Below the pieces are notes generated by a model. The model was not told the origin of the DNA. It saw only the letters and a program-made list of their open reading frames with translations, and ran no database searches. DNA of 64,000 bases, from assembly GCA_031291615.1 (NCBI GenBank), contig JARLIS010000010.1, positions 1-64,000 of the forward strand. Reading direction: 5' to 3'. The translations under genes and the position numbers were made by a program. The DNA comes from Parvibaculum sp. GTDB lineage: Bacteria > Pseudomonadota > Alphaproteobacteria > Parvibaculales > Parvibaculaceae. Every line of letters starts with the position of its first letter. Position 1 is the first letter of the stretch. Positions 7,389 through 15,906 of this stretch are shown here, piece by piece.

Positions 7389-9389
7389 ATGTTGAACGAT
7401 ACGTCGAAAGCGATCGATATGAGTGAGGTCGAGGCCAATCTGTCTGCCATCATCACCGGCGAACGTGCGCCGAGCCGCGCCGGCGCGCATCGCCCCAAGG
7501 GCGACATTGCCGCGACGCGCGAGCCCGAAATGCCCTTCGGCGAGATGGATCAGGCCGTCCAGCATGCCGAAGGCTTCCGCGTGCGCGTCGACCATGCCCG
7601 CGACGCGCTGCTGACCGAATTCGGCAAGGCGACGCTGCGCGACCGCTATCTGCTCCCCGGCGAGTCCTTCCAGGACCTCTTTGCCCGCGTTGCCTCCTAC
7701 TATGCCGACGACGAGGCCCATGCCCAGCGCCTCTACGACTACATCTCCAAGCTCTGGTTCATGCCCGCGACGCCCGTCCTGTCGAATGGCGGCACGCAGC
7801 GCGGCCTTCCCATTTCCTGCTTCCTCAATGAGGCCTCCGACAGCCTCGAAGGCATTCTCGGCCTCTGGAACGAGAATGTCTGGCTCGCGGCCAAGGGCGG
7901 CGGCATCGGCTCCTATTGGGGCAATCTGCGCTCCATCGGCGAAACCGTCGGCGGCAACGGCAAGACCTCGGGCATCATCCCCTTCATCCGCGTCATGGAT
8001 TCGCTGACGCTGGCCATTTCGCAGGGCTCGCTCCGTCGCGGCTCGGCCGCCGTCTATCTCCCGGTCGATCACCCGGAAGTCGAGGAGTTCATGGAAATGC
8101 GTCGCCCCACCGGCGGCGATCCGAACCGCAAGGCGCTCAACCTCCATCACGGCATCCTCGTCTCCGACGCCTTCATGCGCGCCGTCGAGGCCGATGCCGA
8201 ATGGGAGTTGAAGAGCCCCAAGGACCGTTCCGTCCAGAAAACCGTATCGGCGCGCTCGCTCTGGATTCGCATGCTCACCTCGCGCATCGAAACCGGCGAG
8301 CCCTACATCATCTTCAAGGACACCGTGAACAACGCCCGGCCCGAGCATCACAAGCTCGCCGGCCTTGAAGTGAAGACGTCGAACCTCTGCGCTGAAATCA
8401 CGCTGCCCACCGGCATCGACCAGCACGGCCAGCAGCGCACGGCGGTCTGCTGCCTGTCCTCCCTCAATCTCGAAACCTATTTCGAGTGGCAGGACAATCC
8501 GCACATTCTCGAAGACGTGATGCGCTTCCTCGACAACGTGCTTCAGGACTTCATCGACCGCGCGCCCGACGAAATGAGCCGCGCCAAATATGCCGCCGCG
8601 CGCGAGCGCTCCGTCGGCCTCGGCGTCATGGGCTTCCACTCCTTCCTGCAAGCCAACATGATCCCCTTCGAGGGCGTCATGGCCAAGGTCTGGAACAAGC
8701 GCATGTTCAAGGCCATTCAGGACGGCGTGAATGCCGCCTCGAAGAAGCTCGCCGAGGAACGCGGCGCCTGCCCGGATGCGGCGGAATACGGTTTCAACGA
8801 GCGCTTCTCCAACAAGACGGCGATCGCGCCCACCGCGTCGATCTCCATCATCACCGGCGGCACCTCGCCGGGCATCGAGCCCATCGCGGCGAACTCCTTC
8901 ACCCACAAAACGCTGTCGGGCTCCTTCAACGTTCGCAACCGTCACCTGACGAAACTCCTTGAAGAGAAGGGCCGCAACGACGACGACACCTGGTCTTCCA
9001 TCGTCGTCAATGGCGGTTCCGTGCAGCATCTCGACTTCCTGTCGGATGAGGAGAAGGACGTCTTCAAGACCGCCTTCGAACTCGACCAGCGCTGGGTGAT
9101 CGAGCATGCCGGCGACCGCGCCCCGATGATCGATCAGGCCCAGTCGGTGAACCTCTTCCTCGCCGCCGACGTCCACAAGCGCGATCTGCACAAGCTGCAC
9201 CTGATGGCCTGGAAGCAGGGCGTGAAGAGCCTCTACTACTGCCGCTCGCTCTCGATCCAGCGCGCCGAAAAGGCCGAAGTGGTCCACCTCGTCCCGGCGA
9301 AGAAACTCGAAGTGAAATCGCTCGACCAGGTCGCCACCGAAGCCCGCCGCGAAACGGTGGAATACGACGAGTGCCTGGCCTGCCAGTAA
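7389..9389 (+). CDS. nrdA: ribonucleoside-diphosphate reductase class I, alpha subunit
   Basis: Catalytic subunit of ribonucleotide reductase, reducing NDPs to dNDPs with NrdB. Active-site residues are visible: first redox Cys at 144 (PISCFL), NLCAE giving Asn332/Cys334/Glu336, second redox Cys at 354 (or 355) in AVCCLSSLNL, and a C-terminal CLAC pair (662/665) for re-reduction. An ATG at 7383 is directly against the AGAGGGG Shine-Dalgarno, whereas ATG 7389 is six bases from it, so 7389 is preferred (666 residues). It is about 95 residues shorter than E. coli NrdA. The N-terminus shows no ATP-cone pattern, so dATP overall-activity control is probably absent or different. nrdB follows after 265 bases. 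Confidence 0.96.
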   Translation: MLNDTSKAIDMSEVEANLSAIITGERAPSRAGAHRPKGDIAATREPEMPFGEMDQAVQHAEGFRVRVDHARDALLTEFGKATLRDRYLLPGESFQDLFARVASYYADDEAHAQRLYDYISKLWFMPATPVLSNGGTQRGLPISCFLNEASDSLEGILGLWNENVWLAAKGGGIGSYWGNLRSIGETVGGNGKTSGIIPFIRVMDSLTLAISQGSLRRGSAAVYLPVDHPEVEEFMEMRRPTGGDPNRKALNLHHGILVSDAFMRAVEADAEWELKSPKDRSVQKTVSARSLWIRMLTSRIETGEPYIIFKDTVNNARPEHHKLAGLEVKTSNLCAEITLPTGIDQHGQQRTAVCCLSSLNLETYFEWQDNPHILEDVMRFLDNVLQDFIDRAPDEMSRAKYAAARERSVGLGVMGFHSFLQANMIPFEGVMAKVWNKRMFKAIQDGVNAASKKLAEERGACPDAAEYGFNERFSNKTAIAPTASISIITGGTSPGIEPIAANSFTHKTLSGSFNVRNRHLTKLLEEKGRNDDDTWSSIVVNGGSVQHLDFLSDEEKDVFKTAFELDQRWVIEHAGDRAPMIDQAQSVNLFLAADVHKRDLHKLHLMAWKQGVKSLYYCRSLSIQRAEKAEVVHLVPAKKLEVKSLDQVATEARRETVEYDECLACQ

Positions 9390-9400
9390 TCCGATGAAGT

Positions 9401-9460
9401 CGTCATGGCCCGGCTTGACCGGGCCATCCACGTCTACCCCGGCGCAGGCCGGGGCCTGAG
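9401..9460. repeat. two hairpins between nrdA and nrdB
   Basis: Two perfect stem-loops lie back to back: ATGGCCCGG / CCGGGCCAT (9405-9413 and 9419-9427, 5-base loop) and CCCCGGC / GCCGGGG (9437-9443 and 9448-9454, 4-base loop). Both begin in sequence of the CGTCA + GC-hairpin type seen in the other dispersed repeats of this window. No T-run follows, so strong termination is not expected. They may trim or stabilise the nrdA transcript and set the ratio to nrdB. Confidence 0.6.
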
Positions 9461-9654
9461 CCTCAGGACACACTCCGGGAGATCAAACCTAAATGGGCGC
9501 GGACCGTCCCGCTGACAATTGAGGATATCTCTGCCGCCCAAGTTTCTGTGGAAAACCCGCCCGCCGCATCCGCAAGCCACGCGCGGGCACCGAAGACCGA
9601 CTAACATCATTCCCCCGGGGCGGCCAAGGCGCCGACCGGCAGCGGAGAAAGCCC

Positions 9655-10614
9655 ATGTCCCTTCTCGAAGAACGCCTCGTCTACAAGCCCTTCCGCTATC
9701 CCTGGGCCTACGATGCCTGGCTCACCCAGCAGCGCATTCACTGGCTGCCGGAGGAAGTGCCGCTGGCCGACGACGTGAAGGACTGGGCGAAAAAGCTCAC
9801 CCCCGGCGAGCGCAACCTGCTCACGCAGATTTTCCGCTTCTTCGTCCAGGCCGACGTCGAAGTGAACAACTGCTACATGAAGCACTATTCCGGCATCTTC
9901 AAGCCGACCGAAGTGGCGATGATGCTGTCGGCCTTCTCCAACATGGAGACGGTGCACATCTCCGCCTATTCTCATCTCCTCGACACCATCGGCATTCCCG
10001 AAGCTGAATACGAAGCCTTCCTGAAATACAAGGAGATGAAGGACAAGTTCGACTACATGCGCGAATGGGGCATGGGGACGAAGGCCGACATCGCCAAGAC
10101 GCTCGCCGTCTTCGGCGCCTTCACCGAAGGCGTCCAGCTTTTCGCCTCCTTCGCGATCCTGATGAACTTCCCGCGCTTCAACAAGATGAAGGGCATGGGC
10201 CAGATCATCACATGGTCGGCCCGCGACGAGACGCTGCACACCAATTCCATCGTCAAGCTCTTCCGCACCTTCGTCGACGAGAACCCGGAAATCTGGAACG
10301 AGGAATTGCAGCGCGACATCTACAAGGCCTGCGAGACCATCATCCATCACGAGGACGCCTTCATCGATCTCGCCTTCGAGATGGGCGGCGTCGAGGGCCT
10401 GTCGCCGCAAGAGGTGAAGGATTACATCCGCTACATCGCCGACCGCCGCCTGATCCAGCTCAACCTCCAGCCCATCTACCGGACCGACAAAAACCCGCTG
10501 CCCTGGATGGACGAAATGCTGAACGGCATCGAGCACGCGAACTTCTTCGAAAACCGCGCCACCGAATATTCCAAAGCCTCCACCAAAGGCACCTGGGACG
10601 AAGCCTTCGACTGA
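9655..10614 (+). CDS. nrdB: ribonucleoside-diphosphate reductase class I, beta subunit
   Basis: Radical-generating small subunit, 319 residues, ferritin-like fold. Metal ligands and radical site line up with E. coli R2 at a constant offset of 17: Asp67 (QAD), Glu98 and His101 in METVHISAY, and the radical Tyr105; the second ligand set is Glu in FTEGVQ and E-x2-H in ARDETLH. Tyr105 supports a tyrosyl-radical class Ia-type enzyme rather than class Ic. The start ATG has GGAG 7 bases upstream. The N-terminus carries no ATP-cone either. It is co-directional with nrdA, and a structured 265-base gap separates them. Confidence 0.96.
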   Translation: MSLLEERLVYKPFRYPWAYDAWLTQQRIHWLPEEVPLADDVKDWAKKLTPGERNLLTQIFRFFVQADVEVNNCYMKHYSGIFKPTEVAMMLSAFSNMETVHISAYSHLLDTIGIPEAEYEAFLKYKEMKDKFDYMREWGMGTKADIAKTLAVFGAFTEGVQLFASFAILMNFPRFNKMKGMGQIITWSARDETLHTNSIVKLFRTFVDENPEIWNEELQRDIYKACETIIHHEDAFIDLAFEMGGVEGLSPQEVKDYIRYIADRRLIQLNLQPIYRTDKNPLPWMDEMLNGIEHANFFENRATEYSKASTKGTWDEAFD

Positions 10615-10649
10615 GGCTTCGCTTTCTATCAACCCATCCCACCACAAAT

Positions 10650-10686
10650 CGTCATCCCGGCGAAAGCCGGGATCCATCTTCCTTCC
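10650..10686. terminator. hairpin (partial repeat copy) downstream of nrdB
   Basis: A perfect 8-bp stem ATCCCGGC / GCCGGGAT (10654-10661, 10666-10673) closed by a GAAA tetraloop. It is followed by CCATCTTCCTTCC, which is the same tail as in the 82-bp repeat. It lies between the 3' ends of nrdB and the convergent DUF3237 gene, so it can serve as a 3' end structure for nrdB. A T-run is lacking, so termination efficiency is uncertain. Confidence 0.55.
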
Positions 10687-10713
10687 TCATGTGCTGTGCG
10701 GCGACGCATCGCC

Positions 10714-11190
10714 TCACAGCACCTCATAAACCTTATAAGTGATCCCCACTTCCGAGATCGTGCCCACGCCGATCCCGAGAATGTGATTGAGCCAGGCATG
10801 TTTGCTGTCGCTCGCCACTTCGAAAAAAGGTGCGCTGCGGAAATAATAATCCGAAGGCGTCAGCGTCGCGGCAAGCGCGGGATCGGCAAGCGCCGCCATC
10901 GCGTCGCGTCCTTTGGAAACGAGCCGCCCGAAGTAGTGCATGTAGATCGGCGTCCCGTCCTCCTCGATCAGACAGACCCGCACGTCGAGCTTGAACGAGC
11001 CGTCCGCCCGCATCAGCCCCCAGTCGCCGCCCGACCGCGCGATCCGGCCCTTGAGCTTTGGCCCGGCAAATTTGCCGCCTGCCAGATTGGCGATGAGCCG
11101 GTTGCCTTCCGGCGTCTGCCCCACCGGAATGAAGGGCAGGTCGAGCTGCCCCTCCATGCCGAACAGAAATGCGCTCTCTATGCCGCCCAT
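10714..11190 (-). CDS. DUF3237 family protein
   Basis: A 158-residue protein matching the DUF3237 family (UPF0311-like). Typical elements are the N-terminal FxFxMEGQLDLPFIPVGQ-like stretch, the GGxFxGPxLxG motif (GGKFAGPKLKG), and a terminal YKVYEVL. The frame is open to 11253, but ATG 11190 has GGGGGGAC just upstream and gives the usual family length, so it is taken as the start. The function is not established; homologues sit in many alphaproteobacterial catabolic loci. No signal peptide with this start. Confidence 0.85.
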   Translation of the reverse strand: MGGIESAFLFGMEGQLDLPFIPVGQTPEGNRLIANLAGGKFAGPKLKGRIARSGGDWGLMRADGSFKLDVRVCLIEEDGTPIYMHYFGRLVSKGRDAMAALADPALAATLTPSDYYFRSAPFFEVASDSKHAWLNHILGIGVGTISEVGITYKVYEVL

Positions 11191-11281
11191 GATGTCCCCC
11201 CGGATTAACCACGACATGCATGATGGCACGGCAAGGGGCGGGGGCCATGACAAAACCTCTTTCGCCCTCTAGGCTCCCCGG

Positions 11282-12247
11282 ATGCGCACAATCCTCGCCG
11301 TCGTCTTTTCCCTTTTTGCCACCGCCGCCTTCGCGGACGCGCCCTGCGCCCCGCGCCCGGCGGTCGCGCCGGCGCTTGCGCGCCTCGAAGCGGCGATGGC
11401 GCGTGATCGCTTCGTCACCTATGCGCCGACCGCGCTCACCGTCATCGACGGCAATGTGACGCCCGCCAGCGCCGAAAGCGTGCGGGCGGACCTGAAGGCG
11501 CTCCGTCCCTATTTCGACGCCATCATCACCTACTCCGCCCGCGACGGCGCTGAATATGTGCCCGCCATCGCGCAGGAGCTTGGCTTCAAGGCCGTCATCA
11601 TCGGCCTCTGGTCGCCCGCCGATCAGGAAGAATTGCGCAACGCGCTCACCGCGACGAAGAAATATCCCGGGCTCGTCGTCGGCCTTTCGCTCGGCAACGA
11701 GATCGTCTTCGGCAAGCGCGGCTCATGGGACAATCTCAAATCCTATATCGACCTGACGCGCGCCCGCGTGCCCGGCGTGCCGCTCACGGTGACGGAGCCT
11801 TTCGCCCAGTTCCTCGATGGCGATGCCAGCGACGCGCGCGACGATATGGATTTCATGCTGGTGAACATCCACCCCGTTTTCGAGAAATGGTTCCAGACCG
11901 CCGGCCCCGACAACTGGGCCGATTTCGTCGTCAAGGTGACGGGCAAACTGTCCGACAAGTTCTGCGGACCGATCATCGTCAAGGAAACCGGCACGCCGAC
12001 CGGCCCCGCCTCGATGGGTTATGACGCGATGAAGCAGGCCGTCTTCTGGCGCGCGCTCGAAACGCAGATGAAGCCCTCGGCCTCGGCCGCCTTTTCCTAT
12101 TTCTCCGCCTTCGATGCGCCCTGGCGCGCGAACGACGTAACGCCCGGCGTCCCCGGTACCCATCCCGAAGAAGCCTTCTGGGGCCTCTTCACCGAAACGC
12201 GCGCCCCCAAACCCGCGATCGAACGCCTGAAGCCCCTCGGCCGTTGA
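11282..12247 (+). CDS. secreted glycoside hydrolase, GH17-like
   Basis: A 321-residue protein with an N-terminal signal peptide (hydrophobic residues 4-17, cleavage likely after AFA). The body looks like a TIM-barrel glucanase: GLSLGNE places a probable acid/base Glu at 140 at the end of strand 4, and IVKETG a probable nucleophile Glu at 235 at strand 7. This spacing fits GH17-type beta-1,3-glucanases, and related bacterial proteins are annotated exo-beta-1,3-glucanase-like. It probably acts on a beta-glucan in the periplasm or outside the cell. It stands alone, divergent from the DUF3237 gene. Confidence 0.72.
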   Translation: MRTILAVVFSLFATAAFADAPCAPRPAVAPALARLEAAMARDRFVTYAPTALTVIDGNVTPASAESVRADLKALRPYFDAIITYSARDGAEYVPAIAQELGFKAVIIGLWSPADQEELRNALTATKKYPGLVVGLSLGNEIVFGKRGSWDNLKSYIDLTRARVPGVPLTVTEPFAQFLDGDASDARDDMDFMLVNIHPVFEKWFQTAGPDNWADFVVKVTGKLSDKFCGPIIVKETGTPTGPASMGYDAMKQAVFWRALETQMKPSASAAFSYFSAFDAPWRANDVTPGVPGTHPEEAFWGLFTETRAPKPAIERLKPLGR

Positions 12248-12549
12248 TCCACCGCCGCATCCGCGCACCGTCCCCCCCAGCCACCCGTCACCCCGGCCCT
12301 GAGCCGGGGTCCATCTTCCTTCCCTCTTTTCCGTCACCCCGGCCTTGAGCCGGGGTCCATCTTCCTTACTGCCGGACCGCAAAGATGGATGCCGGATCAA
12401 GTCCGGCATGACGTTTGTTATTTGGGCAAAGCACCAATCCCACCCGTCACCCCCCCCGGCCCTGAGCCGGGGCCCATCTTCTCCCCCAACCCTTTCCCAA
12501 TCGCGCCGCCTCGCTTATGGTCGCCCGCGGGATCGGGGGGAGGCAAGGC
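12248..12549. repeat. cluster of dispersed palindromic repeats, including 82-bp copy 2 (12332-12413)
   Basis: The whole spacer between the GH17-like gene and the MFS gene is made of repeat units. A partial unit begins at 12296, a full 82-bp unit spans 12332-12413, and another partial begins at 12445. Each starts CGTCACCCC, forms a CCCCGGCC...GGCCGGGG-type or similar hairpin and runs into CCATCTTC. The full copy matches the one at 921-1002 except at a few bases. No gene is supported here. The last part (12535-12543) is the ribosome binding site of the MFS gene. Confidence 0.8.
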
Positions 12550-13860
12550 GTGACCACGGACAATCTGACAGACGACGAGCGGCGTCTCTTTGCGCGCGTC
12601 AGCCGCCGCATCATTCCCTTCATGGTCCTGCTCTACACGGTGAGCTTTCTCGACCGCGTCAATGTCGGCTTCGCCGCCCTCACTATGAATGCCGATCTCG
12701 GTTTCACGCCGACCATCTTCGGCTGGGGCGTCGGCATTTTCTTCATCGGCTATTTCATCTTCGAAGTGCCGTCCAACGTCGTCATCGAAAAGGTCGGCGC
12801 GCGTTTCTGGATCTGCCGTATCATGGTGACATGGGGCCTCATCTCGGGCGCCATGGCCTTTGTCTCGAGCCCCATGAGCTTCTACGTCCTGCGCTTCCTG
12901 CTCGGCGCGGCGGAAGCGGGCTTCTCCCCCGGCATGATCCTCTATCTCACCTACTGGTTCCCGGCCGAGTTGCGCGCCCGCTATCTCGGCCTTTATCTGA
13001 TCGGCATTCCGCTGGCGAGCGTCGTCGGCGGCCCGCTTTCGTCATGGCTTTTGGGCTTTCACGGACTGCTGGGCCTTGCCGGCTGGCAATGGCTGTTCAT
13101 CATCGAGGCCGTGCCCGCCATCGTCCTCGGCATCGCCGTGCTGCGCTTCCTGCCCGACGGGCCGGCGAAAGCGCGCTGGCTTACCGAAGACGAGAAGGCG
13201 CGCATCGCCGATTGCATCGCCCGCGAGCGCGCGGCGAAACATGCCCATTCCCGCCACGACCTCTGGTCGGCGCTGAAGGATTCACGGGTGCTGCTGATGA
13301 GCCTGATCTATTTCGGCATCGTCATCGGCCTCTACGGCACGAATTTCTGGTTGCCCCAGATCGTCAAGGGCCTGGGCTTCACCAACATCGAAGTCGGCTG
13401 GATCGTCGCCGCCGTCTATCTCGTCGGCGCCGTCGCCATGCCGCTCTGGGGCCGCTCAAGCGACCGCCGCCAGGAGCGCATCTGGCATACATCGCTCGCC
13501 GCCGTCGCCGCCTCCATCGGCCTTCTCGGCAGCGCTTATTTCCAGGCGCCGCTCCTTGTCATCCTGTCGATCGGTCTTGCGGCGGTCGCCGTCTATGCAT
13601 CGCTCGTGCCCTTCTGGGCGCTCCCGCCGACCTTCCTCGGCGGCACGGCGGCGGCCGCCGGCATCGCGCTCATCAATTCGCTCGGCAATCTCGGCGGCTT
13701 CGCCGGGCCCTATCTCGTCGGCTGGATCAAGGAAACGACGCAGAGCTATTCCGCCGGCATGCTGGCGCTCGCCGCTGCGCCCGCGCTCGGCGCGCTGCTG
13801 ATGCTCGTCGTTCGCCTGCAACTGACACGGGGCGCGGTTGCGCCCGCGCCCGCCGAATGA
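12550..13860 (+). CDS. MFS transporter, anion:cation symporter (ACS) family
   Basis: A 12-span major facilitator carrier of about 436 residues. The loop 2-3 region and the phrases FLDRVNVGFAAL and FFIGYFIFEVPSN are diagnostic of the ACS family (tartrate, phthalate, hexuronate and 4-hydroxyphenylacetate carriers). It probably imports an organic anion with protons or sodium. The frame is open from ATG 12517, but GTG 12550 sits six bases behind GGGGGGAGG, and the resulting N-terminus VTTDNLTDDERRLFARVSRR fits the family, so GTG 12550 is preferred. The substrate cannot be told. The convergent thioesterase gene ends only 5 bases away. Confidence 0.88.
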   Translation: MTTDNLTDDERRLFARVSRRIIPFMVLLYTVSFLDRVNVGFAALTMNADLGFTPTIFGWGVGIFFIGYFIFEVPSNVVIEKVGARFWICRIMVTWGLISGAMAFVSSPMSFYVLRFLLGAAEAGFSPGMILYLTYWFPAELRARYLGLYLIGIPLASVVGGPLSSWLLGFHGLLGLAGWQWLFIIEAVPAIVLGIAVLRFLPDGPAKARWLTEDEKARIADCIARERAAKHAHSRHDLWSALKDSRVLLMSLIYFGIVIGLYGTNFWLPQIVKGLGFTNIEVGWIVAAVYLVGAVAMPLWGRSSDRRQERIWHTSLAAVAASIGLLGSAYFQAPLLVILSIGLAAVAVYASLVPFWALPPTFLGGTAAAAGIALINSLGNLGGFAGPYLVGWIKETTQSYSAGMLALAAAPALGALLMLVVRLQLTRGAVAPAPAE

Positions 13861-13864
13861 TCGC

Positions 13865-14272
13865 TCACGCCATCAGATAGACGCCGCGGCCCGATGCGAC
13901 GAGCTTGCCGTCCTCGCCGATGATTTCCGTTTCGGCGGTCGAGACCTTCGAGCCGAGCTTGATGACGCGCGACGTCGAGCGCAGATGCCCGCCGGTCGAC
14001 GGCCGGTGATAATCGACGCGGAGATCGACGGTCGCCGTCGCCACCGACTTCGTCGTCAGCACGGCATAGAGCCCGCCAAGGTCGATGAGCGATGCGAGAA
14101 TGCCGCCATGCATCGACTTCGTGCCGGGATTGGAAATGAACTCCTCGCGCCAATCGAAGCCGATGGTCAGCACGCCATGCTCCGTCGCTTCGACCTTGAG
14201 CCCGAGCCAGCGCTGGAACGGCGATATGTCGAGATAGCCCTGAAATGCTTTCAGCGCATCGTCGCCGCTCAT
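13865..14272 (-). CDS. PaaI-family thioesterase (hotdog fold)
   Basis: A 135-residue hotdog-fold acyl-CoA thioesterase. The family signature is seen as NPGTKSMHGGILASLIDLGG (substrate-binding helix with HGG), followed by ATVDLRVDYHRPSTGG. The start at 14272 overlaps the stop of the upstream GST gene as ATGA, so the two are translationally coupled. The frame is open further upstream, but that part is the shadow of the GST gene. It likely hydrolyses aromatic or medium-chain acyl-CoA; the exact substrate is unknown. Confidence 0.9.
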   Translation of the reverse strand: MSGDDALKAFQGYLDISPFQRWLGLKVEATEHGVLTIGFDWREEFISNPGTKSMHGGILASLIDLGGLYAVLTTKSVATATVDLRVDYHRPSTGGHLRSTSRVIKLGSKVSTAETEIIGEDGKLVASGRGVYLMA

Positions 14273-14910
14273 CGCGCGGCCCCCTTCGGCGCCTGCTCGT
14301 TCAAGGGCACGCTCGCCGCCGCCTTCTGGAATGCGGGCCGCGCCGAAAGCCGCTCGTAATAGGCAACCACATTGGGGAAGGGATCGATGGGTACGAAGCC
14401 CTTCGCCAGATGCACGCTGTAGCCGACATTGGTGTCGACCGCCGAAAAGCCGCTCTTCAGCAGATAGTCGCGATCCGCCAGATGCCGGTCGATCACCTCC
14501 AGCGCCTTTTCGAGCCGCCGCGACTCGAGCTTCTGCACCACGGGCGAGCGGTCCGGCTTGGCAATGAAAACCTTCTGCTGCACCAGGCTCGCGCCATGCA
14601 CCGCCATCGTTTCGGCATAGTGCAGCCAGACGAGCCACTCCGCGCGTTCCGGATCGCCCGGCGCGCGGCCGAGCCCCTTCACATCATGCGTCTCGCAAAG
14701 ATATTGCGTGATCGCGCCGGACTCGAAGACGACCGTATCGCCGTCGACAAGGCAGGGCACCCGGCCGAGCGGCGAGATGGACAGATATTCCGGCGTCCTC
14801 AGCCCCTCCATGCTGAAGGGCAGTTCGACAAGCTCGAACGGCACCCCCATTTCATTGAGCAGCCAGAGCGAGCGCATGGAGCGCGCGCCGTTGCAGTGAT
14901 AGAGCTTCAT
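14269..14910 (-). CDS. glutathione S-transferase family protein
   Basis: A 213-residue cytosolic GST. The N-terminal thioredoxin-like domain begins MKLYHCNGARSMRSLWLL with the catalytic Ser/Cys region at residues 6-12, and contains the cis-Pro GRVPCLVDGD and the ESGAITQYL glutathione-binding Glu-Ser. An all-helical C-terminal domain follows. ATG 14910 is preceded by GGGGGAGGCCC. It forms a two-gene operon with the thioesterase (4-base overlap). The combination suggests removal of reactive CoA or electrophilic intermediates; this is inference. Confidence 0.92.
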   Translation of the reverse strand: MKLYHCNGARSMRSLWLLNEMGVPFELVELPFSMEGLRTPEYLSISPLGRVPCLVDGDTVVFESGAITQYLCETHDVKGLGRAPGDPERAEWLVWLHYAETMAVHGASLVQQKVFIAKPDRSPVVQKLESRRLEKALEVIDRHLADRDYLLKSGFSAVDTNVGYSVHLAKGFVPIDPFPNVVAYYERLSARPAFQKAAASVPLNEQAPKGAAR

Positions 14911-15039
14911 GGGCCTCCCCCGATTTTCTTTGCCGCATGATTTCACGGGCGGACGGCCCGCGCAATTGCGCCACTGGACGCTCCCCGAGGCAGAACCTAG
15001 ACTGCGGCCCGCGGGCTCCCCGCGCCACCGGAGCGGATG

Positions 15040-15906
15040 ATGAACCCGGCCCTGAAGATCGGTTCTCTTGTGCTTGCCCTCTGCCTTTGCGCCGTCTCCG
15101 CGCAGGCGGGCGCGCGGCCCGTGCGCGTCGTCTCGATGAACCTCTGCACCGATATTCTGGCGCTTGAGCTGGCCGCGCCCGGCACCGTCAAATCGGTCTT
15201 CCGCGTCGCCGCCGATCCGCACGACTCGCCCGTCGCCGATCTCGCGCGCGCCATTCCGCTGAACGATGCCTCGGCCGAGGAAATTCTCTCCTACAAGCCC
15301 GACCTCGTTCTCGCGCATCGCTATTCGTCGCCCTTCACGCTCGACATTTTGCGCCGCGCCCATGTGCCGGTCCTTCAGATCGCGGATGCGGCGACCTTCG
15401 ACGACATTCGCGCCAATGTGCGCCGCATCGCCGCCGCGCTCGGCCGCGAGAAGGAAGGCGAAGCATGGCTCGCCGCTTTCAACGGGACGCTTGCAAAGGC
15501 ATATCGCCCGGGCGGCACGCACCCGCCGCGCGCCGTCATCTATCAGGATCTCGGCGGCGCCGCCGCCGCGCATACGATCCTCGGCGCGCTCCTCGAACAT
15601 ACCGGCTTTGAAAATGTCGTGAAGGCCGAAGCGAGCGGCGAATTCGTCAATCTCACCATCGAGCAACTGATCGACCTGCGGCCCCAATTCGTCGCCATCG
15701 GCGTCTATCGCGAGAACGAACCCTCGCTCGCCCATGCGCTGCTTGATCACCCGGCGCTTCACACCTATATCGCGCGTTACGCCCGCACCGCCGATCTTCC
15801 GGCGCGGCTCTGGACCTGCGGCACGCCTTTCGTCGCCGAGGTGGCCGAAAGACTCGCCGCCGCCCGCGACGCCTTCGATGCGCCCGCGCCGCCGAGGACC
15901 AATTGA
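15040..15906 (+). CDS. ABC transporter substrate-binding protein (BtuF/FecB type)
   Basis: Periplasmic binding protein of about 288 residues with a signal peptide (hydrophobic core 8-19, cleavage near SAQA). RVVSMNLCTDILALEL and LSYKPDLVLAHRYSS are typical of the cobalamin/Fe-siderophore binding cluster, as is the single long backbone helix type. ATG occurs at 15037 and 15040; GGAG at 15030-15033 fits 15040 better. It begins an operon with a FecCD permease and an ATPase, each overlapping the previous gene by one base (TGATG). The ligand may be cobalamin, a siderophore or haem; the sequence does not decide. No cobalamin riboswitch is seen in the 126-base leader. Confidence 0.88.
   Translation: MNPALKIGSLVLALCLCAVSAQAGARPVRVVSMNLCTDILALELAAPGTVKSVFRVAADPHDSPVADLARAIPLNDASAEEILSYKPDLVLAHRYSSPFTLDILRRAHVPVLQIADAATFDDIRANVRRIAAALGREKEGEAWLAAFNGTLAKAYRPGGTHPPRAVIYQDLGGAAAAHTILGALLEHTGFENVVKAEASGEFVNLTIEQLIDLRPQFVAIGVYRENEPSLAHALLDHPALHTYIARYARTADLPARLWTCGTPFVAEVAERLAAARDAFDAPAPPRTN

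Noticed and set aside
7104-9473. 789-codon open frame antisense to nrdA
   Set aside because: A shadow of the high third-position GC of nrdA. The predicted chain is Gly/Arg/Asp/His-rich and has no family pattern.
12248-12549. CRISPR-like array of repeated units between the GH17-like and MFS genes
   Set aside because: Units are palindromic, of unequal length, with no regular spacers and no cas genes; they belong to the dispersed intergenic repeat family.
14911-15036. Cobalamin riboswitch upstream of the BtuF-like gene
   Set aside because: A GCCACTG string is present, but the leader is only about 126 bases and the B12-box and other conserved blocks are not seen.
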